Source of the DNA: CAVVPY01 sp963750295
GTDB taxonomy: Bacteria > Actinomycetota > Actinomycetes > Mycobacteriales > Jatrophihabitantaceae
DNA: 64,000 nt
Assembly (NCBI GenBank): GCA_963750295.1
Contig: CAVVPY010000001.1
Span: forward strand, 682,001 to 746,000
Direction: 5' to 3'
The translations under genes and the position numbers were made by a program. The notes under the pieces are model-generated. The model did not search any database. It had not been told where the DNA came from and was given only the letters and a program-made list of their open reading frames with translations. Of this stretch, positions 46,855-55,508 are shown in pieces. Positions within the stretch are counted from its first letter, which is position 1. The number at the start of each line of letters is the position of its first letter.

Positions 46855-47679
46855 GTGACTGCAACCGTCACCAATGCTGTGACCAAGGCCGCGCGAGACA
46901 TCATCGACCAGGGCTACTGCGTCGTGAAGCTCAGCGAACTCGACACCGACCGGCTCCAGACCGCGATCGCGACGGCCGTCGACTTCTTCCAGCGCCCCGA
47001 GGCGGACAAACTCGCCCACGGCAGTGCAGATCACAACTACGGCTACCGCCCGTTCGGGATCGAGTACTCGATCACGCCGGATCGCCCGGACATGAACGAG
47101 TGCTTCACGCTGTGGTCGAGCCGCCTCGATCTGATCCCGAATGCCGGTGATATCGACGGGCTCACCAGGTCGTTCCTGAAGTGGCGCGACTCGCTCGCCC
47201 CACTCGTGAGCGCAATCCTCGACGAGGTTGCCGCGACGTTCGCGGGCCAGGCACCGGAGTTCGAGAAGGCGTCCTACCTGCAGATCAACTACTGCTTGCT
47301 GACCCCGCCCGAGCGTGACCTGCTGCAGGACAAGCACGAGGACGGGCACATGCTGACCGTCCTGCACTCGAACGCGCCCGGTCTCGAGATCTACCTCAAC
47401 GACGAGGCCACGCCGATCCAGCCCGGCCCGGACGAGGTCGTGATGATGCCGGGTTCGGTGCTCACGGCGCTCTCCGCCGGCAAGATCCAGCCGCTCTACC
47501 ACCAGGTGCGCAACCACTGCCTGGACGACCGGCAGTCGCTGATGTACTTCGTCAACCCCGAGGTCGACGAGCCGCTGTTCTCCTGGGTCGACTCGCCCGA
47601 CGGGTCGCGCGAGGACATCCGCGAGCACGTCCAGAACGCCCCGACCATGTTCGGCCTGCCGCCGGTCGAGTCGCTCTGA
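46855..47679 (+). CDS. Isopenicillin N synthase-like 2-oxoglutarate/Fe(II) oxygenase
   Basis: A 274-residue cytoplasmic non-heme iron enzyme. The iron ligands fit the HxD...H pattern: His161-Glu-Asp163 and His216 (53 residues later), and Arg226-Gln-Ser228 supplies the RxS that binds the 2-oxoglutarate carboxylate. The N-terminal part (DQGYCVVKLSELD, VDFFQRPEADKLAH, YGYRPFGIEYS) fits the DIOX_N-type domain. Members hydroxylate or cyclise many small molecules; substrate unknown. No peptide-synthetase or other biosynthetic cluster surrounds it. GTG 46855 has a good ribosome-binding site. Confidence 0.85.
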   Translation: MTATVTNAVTKAARDIIDQGYCVVKLSELDTDRLQTAIATAVDFFQRPEADKLAHGSADHNYGYRPFGIEYSITPDRPDMNECFTLWSSRLDLIPNAGDIDGLTRSFLKWRDSLAPLVSAILDEVAATFAGQAPEFEKASYLQINYCLLTPPERDLLQDKHEDGHMLTVLHSNAPGLEIYLNDEATPIQPGPDEVVMMPGSVLTALSAGKIQPLYHQVRNHCLDDRQSLMYFVNPEVDEPLFSWVDSPDGSREDIREHVQNAPTMFGLPPVESL

Positions 47680-47685
47680 TCCCGA

Positions 47686-48627
47686 TCACCTGGTGAGTTC
47701 GTCCAGGGCCGCGAGGTCAGCCGGCGTCGGCCGCCACGACCCGGCCGCGACGTTGCGCGCCACCTGCTCGCGCGAGGTCGCGCCGGCGATGACGCTGGCC
47801 ACGGCCGGCTGCGCGGCCAGACCGCCGATCGCGACGTCGAGCAGGCTCACGCCGCGTTCCTCGGCGAACGCGGTCAGGTTCTCGATCACGTCGAAGGTGG
47901 CGTCGGTGAGGACGGCCGCACGTCCCCAGGCCTGGATCCGGCTGCCCTCGGGCGGAGCCTCGCCGCGGCGGTACTTGCCGGTCAGCAGTCCGCTCGCGAG
48001 GGGGAAGAACGGCAACAGGCCGATTCCGTAGTGCTCGAGCGCCGGCACCAGGTCGGTCTCGACCTCGCGCTCGAGCCAGTTGTACTGGTTCTGCGCGCTG
48101 ATGAACCGCTCGAGCCCGCGCGTGCGAGCCGTCCACTCGGCGTCGGCGACCTGCCAACCGTGGAAGTTGGAACTGCCGAGATAACGCACCTTGCCCTCGT
48201 GGACGAGGTCGTCGAGCACGGAGAGCGTCTCGTCGATCGGGGTCAGTTCGTCCGGGCGGTGCAACTGGTACAGGTCGATCCAGTCAGTCCGTAGCCGGCG
48301 CAATGACTGCTCGACCGCACGCCGGATGTAACGGCGAGACCCGCGCGCACCCCAGTCCTCGCCGTTGTCATTGCCGCGCCGGCGCGTGTCGCTGCCGAAC
48401 TTGGTGGCCAGCACGACGTCGTCGCGCCTGCCCTCGAGGATCTCGCCGAGACGCGCCTCGGACGCGCCGTAGGAGTCGGCCGTGTCGAACAGCGTGATGC
48501 CTTCGTCCAGCGCCGCGTGGACGACCTCGCGACTGCCGTCGAGGTCGAGCTTCATGCCGAGGTTGTTCGTCCCGAGCCCGACGACGGACACGACGAGACC
48601 GGAGCTGCCCAGGCGGCGAAAGTCCAT
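47686..48627 (-). CDS. Aldo/keto reductase
   Basis: A 313-residue NADPH-dependent TIM-barrel oxidoreductase. Catalytic tetrad regions are visible: FDTADSYG (Asp and Tyr), VLATKFG (Lys) and YQLHRPD (His). The C-terminal VIAGATSREQVARNVAA binds the cofactor. Start ATG 48627 (MDFRRLGSSGL) is preferred over an upstream in-frame ATG because TAGGGT at 48635-48640 gives leaderless spacing. Convergent with the oxygenase gene, 6 bp between stops. Substrate unknown. Confidence 0.9.
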   Translation of the reverse strand: MDFRRLGSSGLVVSVVGLGTNNLGMKLDLDGSREVVHAALDEGITLFDTADSYGASEARLGEILEGRRDDVVLATKFGSDTRRRGNDNGEDWGARGSRRYIRRAVEQSLRRLRTDWIDLYQLHRPDELTPIDETLSVLDDLVHEGKVRYLGSSNFHGWQVADAEWTARTRGLERFISAQNQYNWLEREVETDLVPALEHYGIGLLPFFPLASGLLTGKYRRGEAPPEGSRIQAWGRAAVLTDATFDVIENLTAFAEERGVSLLDVAIGGLAAQPAVASVIAGATSREQVARNVAAGSWRPTPADLAALDELTR

Positions 48628-48634
48628 ACCGCCG

Positions 48635-48640
48635 ACCCTA
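48635..48640 (-). promoter_or_regulatory. -10 box for a leaderless aldo/keto reductase transcript
   Basis: TAGGGT on the minus strand ends 7 nt before ATG 48627. Confidence 0.45.
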
Positions 48641-48704
48641 CGCAAACTCCGGTCGTCGTCGCGTCCTGCTGATCAGCGCGCGAATCAGCGCGGAGGGCAG
48701 GCAG

Positions 48705-51215
48705 CTATGCGCATCGCTGACCGAACCTGTAGTCGAACTGCGGCCCGCCGCTGTCGGCGCTCTCGATCAGCCCGCCGGTGGCAGGCGTGCCCTCGAGCAC
48801 CTTCGACTGCGCACCCGGACCCGAGAGCACCGCGTGCAGCGGCGGCGAGCCGACGTGCGCGACCGGAACGTCGATCTCGATGACCCCGTTCGGCCCTGGT
48901 GTGAACTGGCCGGCGTCGTCGGAGTTCTGGGTCGAGTACTGGCTGCCCGATACCGTCCCGTCGCCGTAGGTCACGGTTCCGGTCGTGGTGTCGACCTCGG
49001 CGCCGGCAAAGTACGTCTGGTCGTTGTAGGACCAGAGGAAGTAGTACTCGTTGGCCGTGCCGCCTGCCGGTACTCCCGGGAGCACCGATGCCGGGTCGGT
49101 GCTCAGGTCGGCGATCGTCAGCAGGGCCCGCAAGGTCGAGCGGTCCCGGCTGAGCGACAGGTTCCCCGACACGATGTCGAGCTGCGGGTTGCCCCCTGAG
49201 TTGGAGCCGACCAGGTACGAGTCGTCTCCGGTGCCGTCGGTGAACAGCGGCGTGCAGCCGTCGGGGCGCCGACTACTCGCCGCAGGCACCTGACGGGGCA
49301 GCACCGTCCGGGTCGGGGTGATCCGGTGGTTGATGTCGCTGGCCAGGTTCGCCACTCGTGGCGTCCCCATGCCCGAGACGTAGTCCCAGCCGGGCGTGGA
49401 GATGTAGAAGCCGTTGCCCGCAGGCGGGCTCATCGGCCCACCACCGATGTCGAAGAAGTCGTTCGCCGAATGCTCCGACGCGAACTGGGCGTAGAGCGTG
49501 GGGTTGGCGAAGCCGAGACCCGGGAAGGTGTGACCGACGCGCGGCGCGGTCGCCTGGATGCGCGTCCACATGCCCATCCAGAGCGGGGAGGACAGGCTCG
49601 TCCCGCCGCCCGGGTAGTTGGTCTCACCGTCGGCGACGATCCCGAAACCGTTGGTGAGGATGTCGCCCGACTGCGCAGCCACGTCCGGTGCGCCACGGCA
49701 CGGTGCACCGATGTTCTCGGTGCCGCCGCCGGGGCTGTAGATGCACACGCCGCCCACGTTGGCGATGCCGTCCTGGTAGGTCGGCTTCGCGAACACGAAG
49801 CTGGTGCCGCCACCGGTGTAGGTCCAGGTGTACTCGAGCGCGCGCGTGGCCGGGTCGCTGTCGGTCCCGTAGAGCACCGTGCCGCCGACATCCACGGCGT
49901 GCGGGCTCGACGCCGGGTAGTTGACGATCGGGACCACCTCGTTGGTCACGCCGTTCAGCGTGGCCGCCGGGACGACCGGGCAGGACGAGCCGGTGTCGCC
50001 GGAGGACGAGAAGAGCGTGCGGCCCTCCATCGTGGCCTTCAGCAACGCGGCCTCACTGCCGAGCGTGAACATCTGGGTGGCCGAGAACGCCGCCGGTGTG
50101 TCCCCGACAGCGTCGCCGAGCGCGTTCTCCTCGCACTCGCCGTAGGACGCGTTGGCCTGCAGGGGACCGTTGGCGTCATCGGCCCAGGTGTTGAACACGT
50201 TGAGCACGGACTGGTCGGACAGGTCGTGGCCGAAGTAGAGCACCTCGCCCAGGACGTCCGGCGCCATGCCGGTCGAGGACTGGGTGTCGAGATCCCACTC
50301 GACCTCGCCGGCGTTGTCGTCGTAGGGCACCCCGTTGCCGTCGGTGTGCACGACGTCGATCGGCAGGCGCGGCAGGCCGTGCAGTCGCTCGAAGGTGCGC
50401 AGGTTCGCGATCACCGGGTCGCTCTGACCCTCGCCGAACACCGCCATCGTCTGCCCCTGGCCGAAATCGACGGTCCGGTTGCCGATCGGGTTCGCGCTCG
50501 CGCCGCCGGGCTGCTCGTAGATCGACCACAGGTCCTGCGGTGTGGTCGTCCCGGTGCAGACGCCGGGGACGCACGTGTCCTGCGCCGGCTTGGCACCGTG
50601 CGTTGCGCCGGCCGGGACCGGGTTGGCCGGGCCGTTGTGGAACAGGTGCATCCCCAGCTTGTTGTTCAGGCCGATCACACCGGTGATCGACAGCCCGGCG
50701 GGAACGCTCGGCGCGCTCGTGTTGGCGTAGAACGCCTTGCTGTCGCCGCGGTAGTCGTGCAACGTGACCGCGAACGTGTGCTGCACCTGCGCGACGGTGC
50801 CGTCGAGCACGACGAGGTCACGGCTGCCGGGGGAGGCCGCCACCGTGAGCCCCTGTGCAGTGGCGAAGTTCCGCACCGCGTCGTAGGTCGCCTGCGGCAC
50901 GCCGAAGCGGGCGTTGAACTGCGACGGCGACAGGAAGTGGTGGTAGGACGGGCTGCCGGGCGTGTACATCGCCTCGTAGGCCGCCTGCTCGCCCGCCGGA
51001 TCAGGTCGGGCGATCGTGACGTCGACCTGGACGTGCCTGGCCGGGTCGGTCGTCCCGAGATCGGTGTAGGTCGCCAACTGGGGGAGTACGTCCCCGCGCA
51101 GCTGGACCATCGTCGTGGCGGCGCCGGACGGCGGCGCCACGAGCAGTCCGATGCAGGCGCCGGAGAGAAGGGCGCTTGCCGCCAGCCAGGCGGTCGCGCG
51201 GGCAGGTCTGATCAT
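48705..51215 (-). CDS. Secreted S53 (sedolisin/kumamolisin) serine-carboxyl peptidase
   Basis: An 836-residue exported protease. Residues 1-33 are a signal peptide (basic start, AWLAASALLSGACIGLLVA). About 45-200 are the pro-kumamolisin activation domain (YEAMYTPGSPSYHHFLSPSQF). The catalytic domain has GEVEWDLD (Glu304, Asp308) and GGGTSLSSPLW (Ser540, the SGTSxS motif), and SYGECEENA near the oxyanion Asp region. Sedolisins work at acid pH. Residues about 630-836 are a C-terminal extension with a beta-rich look and no motif I recognise. ATG 51215 follows a GGGGACGG site. No specific substrate can be assigned. Confidence 0.9.
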   Translation of the reverse strand: MIRPARATAWLAASALLSGACIGLLVAPPSGAATTMVQLRGDVLPQLATYTDLGTTDPARHVQVDVTIARPDPAGEQAAYEAMYTPGSPSYHHFLSPSQFNARFGVPQATYDAVRNFATAQGLTVAASPGSRDLVVLDGTVAQVQHTFAVTLHDYRGDSKAFYANTSAPSVPAGLSITGVIGLNNKLGMHLFHNGPANPVPAGATHGAKPAQDTCVPGVCTGTTTPQDLWSIYEQPGGASANPIGNRTVDFGQGQTMAVFGEGQSDPVIANLRTFERLHGLPRLPIDVVHTDGNGVPYDDNAGEVEWDLDTQSSTGMAPDVLGEVLYFGHDLSDQSVLNVFNTWADDANGPLQANASYGECEENALGDAVGDTPAAFSATQMFTLGSEAALLKATMEGRTLFSSSGDTGSSCPVVPAATLNGVTNEVVPIVNYPASSPHAVDVGGTVLYGTDSDPATRALEYTWTYTGGGTSFVFAKPTYQDGIANVGGVCIYSPGGGTENIGAPCRGAPDVAAQSGDILTNGFGIVADGETNYPGGGTSLSSPLWMGMWTRIQATAPRVGHTFPGLGFANPTLYAQFASEHSANDFFDIGGGPMSPPAGNGFYISTPGWDYVSGMGTPRVANLASDINHRITPTRTVLPRQVPAASSRRPDGCTPLFTDGTGDDSYLVGSNSGGNPQLDIVSGNLSLSRDRSTLRALLTIADLSTDPASVLPGVPAGGTANEYYFLWSYNDQTYFAGAEVDTTTGTVTYGDGTVSGSQYSTQNSDDAGQFTPGPNGVIEIDVPVAHVGSPPLHAVLSGPGAQSKVLEGTPATGGLIESADSGGPQFDYRFGQRCA

Positions 51216-51361
51216 GATGCCGTCCCCGTGAGCAGGTGAGTGGTCGCAGAGGGGAATGTCCCTCGCCGCGACGTCCAACGACCCTTACCCCGCTGCCGTG
51301 ACGGCCGAATGCGATCAATGTCGTCGCGGGCTCTCAGCCTGCGTTCAGCCGGCGGCGTGCC

Positions 51362-52414
51362 TCACTGCTCGGTCTGCGCGGCCCACAGGTTGATTCCCGC
51401 CTCGACGGCGTCGCTGTCGATGGCCGCCAGCTCGTCGTCGGTGAACTCGGGACCCGACACCGCGTCGATGTTCGTGTCGAGCTGCTCGACCGAACTCGCC
51501 CCGATCACCGCCGAGGTGACCCGCTCGTCGCGCAGGGCCCACTGCAGCGCCAGCTGGGCCAGCTTCTGTCCGCGCCCGGCTGCGATCTCGTTGAGCCGCC
51601 GGACGTGCCGCAGGGTGGCCTCGTCGAGGTGATCGCCGGGAATCGTCGATCCCTCGCGGGCAGCTCGTGAGTCGGCCGGCACCCCGTCGAGGTACTTGTC
51701 GGTGAGCAGGCCCTGGGCCAGCGCACTGAACACGATGCAGCCCATGCCCAGCTCGGCCAGCTCGTCGAGCAGGTCGCCCTCGATCCACCGGTTCAGCAGC
51801 GAGTAGGACGGCTGGTGGATGAGCAGGGGCGTGCCCAGCGATCGCGCGATGGTGGCCGCCTCGCGCGTCCGGGCCGCCGAATACGACGAGATGCCCGCGT
51901 AGAGCGCCTTGCCCTGCCGTACCGCATGATCGAGGGCCATCATCGTCTCCTCGACCGGCGTCTCGGGGTCGAAGCGATGGCTGTAGAAGATGTCGACGTA
52001 GTCCAGCCCGAGCCGGTCCAGCGACTGGTCGAGCGAGGCCAGCACGTACTTGCGCGACCCACCGCCCTGCCCGTACGGGCCGGGCCACATGTCCCACCCC
52101 GCCTTGGTCGAGATGACCAACTCGTCGCGGTAGGGGGCGAAGTCGTCGCGCAGGTAACGGCCGAAGTTCTCCTCGGCGCGGCCGTACGGCGGGCCGTAGT
52201 TGTTGGCCAGGTCGAAGTGGGTGATGCCGCGGTCGAACGCGCGGCGCAGGATCGCCCGCTGCGTGGCCTCGGGCCGGTCGGTCCCGAAGTTCTGCCAGAG
52301 TCCGAGTGAGAGGACGGGCAGTTTCAGCCCGCTGCGCCCGGTGAAGCGATAGCGCATACCGGTGGCGTCGGTGTCGTAGCGATCGTCGGCGGCGACCCAG
52401 GTCTGAGAGCTCAC
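51362..52414 (-). CDS. YghZ-like aldo/keto reductase
   Basis: A 350-residue NADPH-dependent reductase. The DLANNYGPPYGRAEENFGRYL segment (part shown) and ISTKAGWDMWPGPYGQGGS-type region are typical of the YghZ (L-glyceraldehyde 3-phosphate reductase) branch; the catalytic His lies in YSHRFDPETP. GTG 52414 is the first start; an ATG about 20 codons inside (MRYRFTG) is an alternative and matches where family members often begin. Follows pntB on the same strand by 35 bp and may be cotranscribed, giving a possible NADPH-supply and NADPH-use pairing (inference). Confidence 0.88.
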   Translation of the reverse strand: MSSQTWVAADDRYDTDATGMRYRFTGRSGLKLPVLSLGLWQNFGTDRPEATQRAILRRAFDRGITHFDLANNYGPPYGRAEENFGRYLRDDFAPYRDELVISTKAGWDMWPGPYGQGGGSRKYVLASLDQSLDRLGLDYVDIFYSHRFDPETPVEETMMALDHAVRQGKALYAGISSYSAARTREAATIARSLGTPLLIHQPSYSLLNRWIEGDLLDELAELGMGCIVFSALAQGLLTDKYLDGVPADSRAAREGSTIPGDHLDEATLRHVRRLNEIAAGRGQKLAQLALQWALRDERVTSAVIGASSVEQLDTNIDAVSGPEFTDDELAAIDSDAVEAGINLWAAQTEQ

Positions 52415-52449
52415 CAGCCCATTGTCCCGCACCACCTCAGGTCGCCACG

Positions 52450-53856
52450 TCAGAGCGCGGCGATGATGTCCTCGACCCGCTCCTTCGCGTCGCCGAAGAG
52501 CATCTGGCTGTTGTCGCGGAAGAACAGCGGGTTCTGCACGCCCGCGTAGCCGGCCGCCATCGAGCGCTTGAACACGACCACGTTGCGCGATTCCCACACG
52601 CGCAACACCGGCATGCCGGCGATCGGGCTGGTCGGGTCCTCGGCGGCGGCCGGGTTGACGGTGTCGTTCGCGCCGATCACCAGCACCACGTCGGTGTCGT
52701 CGAAGTCGTCGTTGATCTCGTCCATCTCGAGGACGATGTCGTAGGGGACCTTCGCCTCGGCGAGCAGGACGTTCATGTGGCCCGGCAGGCGCCCGGCAAC
52801 CGGGTGGATGCCGAAGCGGACGGCGACGCCGCGATCACGAAGCCGGCGGGTCAGATCCGCAACCGGGTACTGCGCCTGCGCGACTGCCATCCCGTACCCC
52901 GGCGTGATGATCACCGATGATGCGTCGCGCAACATCTCGGCCACGTCCGACGCGCCGGTCTCGCGGTGCTCGCCGTAGTCGGTGTCGTCGGCCGGCCCGC
53001 CCTCGATGCCGAAACCGCCCGCGATCACCGAGATGAACGATCGGTTCATCGCCGTGCACATGATGTAGGACAGGTATGCACCGGAGGACCCGACCAGTGC
53101 GCCGGTCACGATCAGCAGGTTGTTGTCCAGCAGGAAGCCCGACGCCGCCGCCGCCCAGCCGGAGTAGCTGTTCAGCATCGACACCACGACCGGCATGTCA
53201 CCGCCGCCGATCGACGCGACCAGGTGCCAGCCCAGGACCAGGGCCAGGACGGTCACCGCGATCAGCAGACCGAACTTCGGCGTGATGACGAAGGCCACCG
53301 TCAGCCCGACGAAGCCCCCGAGCGCCCCGACGTTCATCAGGTTGCGTCCGGGCAGCATCAGCGGGCTGGACGTCATCCGCGCCGACAGCTTGAGGAACGC
53401 GACGATCGAGCCGGTGAACGTGACGGCGCCGATGAACACGCCGATGAACACCTCGGCGTGGTGGATGCGCAGCAGCGACCCGGCGACCTCCTCGGACGCA
53501 CCGCCCTTGGCCTCGACCGAGTAGTAACCGTTCCACCCGACGAGCACGGCGGCCAGACCGACGAAACTGTGCAGGATCGCGATCAGCTCGGGCATCCCGG
53601 TCATTTCGACGACCCGGGCGCGCCACAGCCCGATGACCGCGCCGATCGCCATGGCGATCGCGAGCAGGCCGATCCCCGTCATGGCGATGGATCGCGAGGC
53701 CAGCCCGATCGTGGCGACGAGAGCGATCACCATGCCGCCGATACCGAAGGCGATGCCCTGGCGCGACGTCTCGTGCTTCGACAGCCCGGCCAGCGCGAGG
53801 ATGAACAACAGCGCAGCGACGATGTAGGCCGCCTGCGCGACGATCTCTGCGTTCAT
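52450..53856 (-). CDS. pntB: NAD(P) transhydrogenase, beta subunit
   Basis: Membrane part plus NADP-binding domain of the proton-translocating transhydrogenase. The 468-residue protein has about eight to nine membrane segments in the first 280 residues (VALLFILALAGL-type segments), then the NADP domain with ITPGYGMAVAQAQYPVADL, LLAEAKVPYDIV and VVLVIGANDTVNPAA. It transfers hydride between NADH and NADP, driven by protons. Immediately downstream of pntA (5-bp gap). Confidence 0.94.
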   Translation of the reverse strand: MNAEIVAQAAYIVAALLFILALAGLSKHETSRQGIAFGIGGMVIALVATIGLASRSIAMTGIGLLAIAMAIGAVIGLWRARVVEMTGMPELIAILHSFVGLAAVLVGWNGYYSVEAKGGASEEVAGSLLRIHHAEVFIGVFIGAVTFTGSIVAFLKLSARMTSSPLMLPGRNLMNVGALGGFVGLTVAFVITPKFGLLIAVTVLALVLGWHLVASIGGGDMPVVVSMLNSYSGWAAAASGFLLDNNLLIVTGALVGSSGAYLSYIMCTAMNRSFISVIAGGFGIEGGPADDTDYGEHRETGASDVAEMLRDASSVIITPGYGMAVAQAQYPVADLTRRLRDRGVAVRFGIHPVAGRLPGHMNVLLAEAKVPYDIVLEMDEINDDFDDTDVVLVIGANDTVNPAAAEDPTSPIAGMPVLRVWESRNVVVFKRSMAAGYAGVQNPLFFRDNSQMLFGDAKERVEDIIAAL

Positions 53857-53861
53857 CGCGC

Positions 53862-55391
53862 TCAGCCCTTCGAGAACATGCTGAGCATGCGTCGGGTGAC
53901 GGCGAAGCCGCCGAAGATGTTGATGCTGACGAGCAGGATCGCCACGAACGAGATCACCGTGATGACCGTGTCAGCCCGGCCGATCTGCAGCAGCGCGCCC
54001 ACGACGATGATCCCCGAGATCGCGTTGGTGATCGACATCAGCGGAGTGTGCAGCGCGTGGTGGACGTTGCCGATCACGTAGTAGCCGATCACGATCGCGA
54101 GCACGAAGACCGTGAAGTTCCCGATCAGCTGGCTCGGCGAGAAAGCCGTGAGCAGGAAGAGCAGCGCGACGCCGACACCGACGAACGCGTACCTGCGTCC
54201 GGCCGACATCGGCTTCTTCTCCTCCTTCGGGGGTCGCGGCGCACCCGTCGGTGCCGCGACCTGCGCGCTCACCGCAACCGGCGGTGGCGGCCAGGTCTGC
54301 TCGCCGTCGCGGACGACGGTCAGGCCGCGTTGCACGACGTCGTCGAAGTCGACGACCAACTGGCCGTCCTTGTCCGGGGTCATCAACTTCATCAGGTTGA
54401 CCAGGTTGGTGCCGAACAGTTGCGAGGCCTGGGCCGGTAGCCGCGCCGGCAGGTCGGTGTAGCCGATGATCGACACGTTGTTGTCGGTGACGACGATCTC
54501 GCCGGCGACGGTGCCGGCCACGTTGCCGCCTTGCGCGGCGGCCATGTCGACGACCACGGTCCCCGGCTTCATCCGCGCCACGTCCTCGGCGGTGATCAGC
54601 TTCGGCGCGGGCCGGCCCGGAATCAGCGCGGTGGTGATGATGATGTCGACGTCCGCGGCCTGCTCGCTGTAGATCTCGGCGGCACGGCGGTCGTAGTCCT
54701 CGGTGGTGGCGCGTGCGTACCCGTCGGTGCTCGCCTCCTGCTCGACCTCGACCGCGAGGAACTCACCGCCCAGCGAGCGCACCTGCTCTGCCACCTCGGG
54801 ACGCGGGTCGGTGGCTCGCACGATCGCGCCGAGACTGCCTGCGGCGCCGATCGCAGCGAGCCCCGCAACGCCCGCACCGGCGACCAGCACCTTGGCCGGG
54901 GGGACCTTGCCCGCTGCGGTGACCTGCCCGGTGAACTGCCGGCCGAAGACATGGGCGGCCTCGATGACGGCGCGGTAGCCGGCGATGTTGGCCATCGAGC
55001 TGAGGACGTCGAGGGACTGGGCGCGCGAGATGCGCGGCACCGCGTCCATCGCGAACACCGTGATCGGACGGCGGGCGAGCGCGTCGACGAGGTCGGGTTT
55101 GAGCGCCGGACTGATCAGGCTCGCCAGCGCGGCCCCGTCGCGCAGCCGCCCGATCTCGTCCTCGGTGGGCGCGTTGATCTTGAAGACGATGTCGGCCCGC
55201 CAGGCCTCGTCCGCCGACACGATGCGCGCGCCGGCCCCGGTGTAGGCGTCGTCGCTGAACTGGGCGGTGTTGCCCGCGCCACGTTCTATCGCCACGTCGT
55301 AGCCGAGGCCGATGAGCTTCTGGACCGTGTCCGGCGTCGCGGCGACCCGCGTCTCACCGGGCAACGACTCGCGGACGACTCCGATCAGCAC
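53862..55391 (-). CDS. pntA: NAD(P) transhydrogenase, alpha subunit
   Basis: NAD-binding subunit of transhydrogenase. The 509-residue protein starts VLIGVVRESLPGETRVAATP, has the dinucleotide fold VLVAGAGVAGLAAIGAAGSL, DMAAAQGGNVAGT and IIGYTDLPARLPAQAS, then a Pro-rich linker (about 375-405) and four membrane segments at the C-terminus. It is the single-chain type as in E. coli, not the split PntAa/PntAb form. GTG 55391 follows a GGAG site with 6-nt spacing. Confidence 0.94.
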   Translation of the reverse strand: MLIGVVRESLPGETRVAATPDTVQKLIGLGYDVAIERGAGNTAQFSDDAYTGAGARIVSADEAWRADIVFKINAPTEDEIGRLRDGAALASLISPALKPDLVDALARRPITVFAMDAVPRISRAQSLDVLSSMANIAGYRAVIEAAHVFGRQFTGQVTAAGKVPPAKVLVAGAGVAGLAAIGAAGSLGAIVRATDPRPEVAEQVRSLGGEFLAVEVEQEASTDGYARATTEDYDRRAAEIYSEQAADVDIIITTALIPGRPAPKLITAEDVARMKPGTVVVDMAAAQGGNVAGTVAGEIVVTDNNVSIIGYTDLPARLPAQASQLFGTNLVNLMKLMTPDKDGQLVVDFDDVVQRGLTVVRDGEQTWPPPPVAVSAQVAAPTGAPRPPKEEKKPMSAGRRYAFVGVGVALLFLLTAFSPSQLIGNFTVFVLAIVIGYYVIGNVHHALHTPLMSITNAISGIIVVGALLQIGRADTVITVISFVAILLVSINIFGGFAVTRRMLSMFSKG

Positions 55392-55423
55392 GCGGCACTC
55401 CAATCGTGTGATGGCTAGGCCGC

Positions 55424-55429
55424 AATGTA
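55424..55429 (-). promoter_or_regulatory. Possible -10 box for pntA-pntB
   Basis: TACATT on the minus strand, about 33 nt upstream of GTG 55391, in the 117-nt divergent gap. Confidence 0.35.
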
Positions 55430-55495
55430 GCGTCCCAGCCCGCGTCGGCCCGCGCACGGTGCACTCGGTCACTCCGGTTTCCGCCGCGGTGTCAC

Positions 55496-55501
55496 TACGA
55501 T
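55496..55501 (+). promoter_or_regulatory. -10 box for a leaderless MDMPI-family transcript
   Basis: TACGAT ends 7 nt before ATG 55509. Confidence 0.45.
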
Positions 55502-55508
55502 CCGCCGC

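Noticed and set aside
51216..51361. Small gene between the S53 protease and the aldo/keto reductase
   Set aside because: Short frames here lack ribosome-binding sites and coding bias; read as the protease promoter region, though no clear -10 was found.
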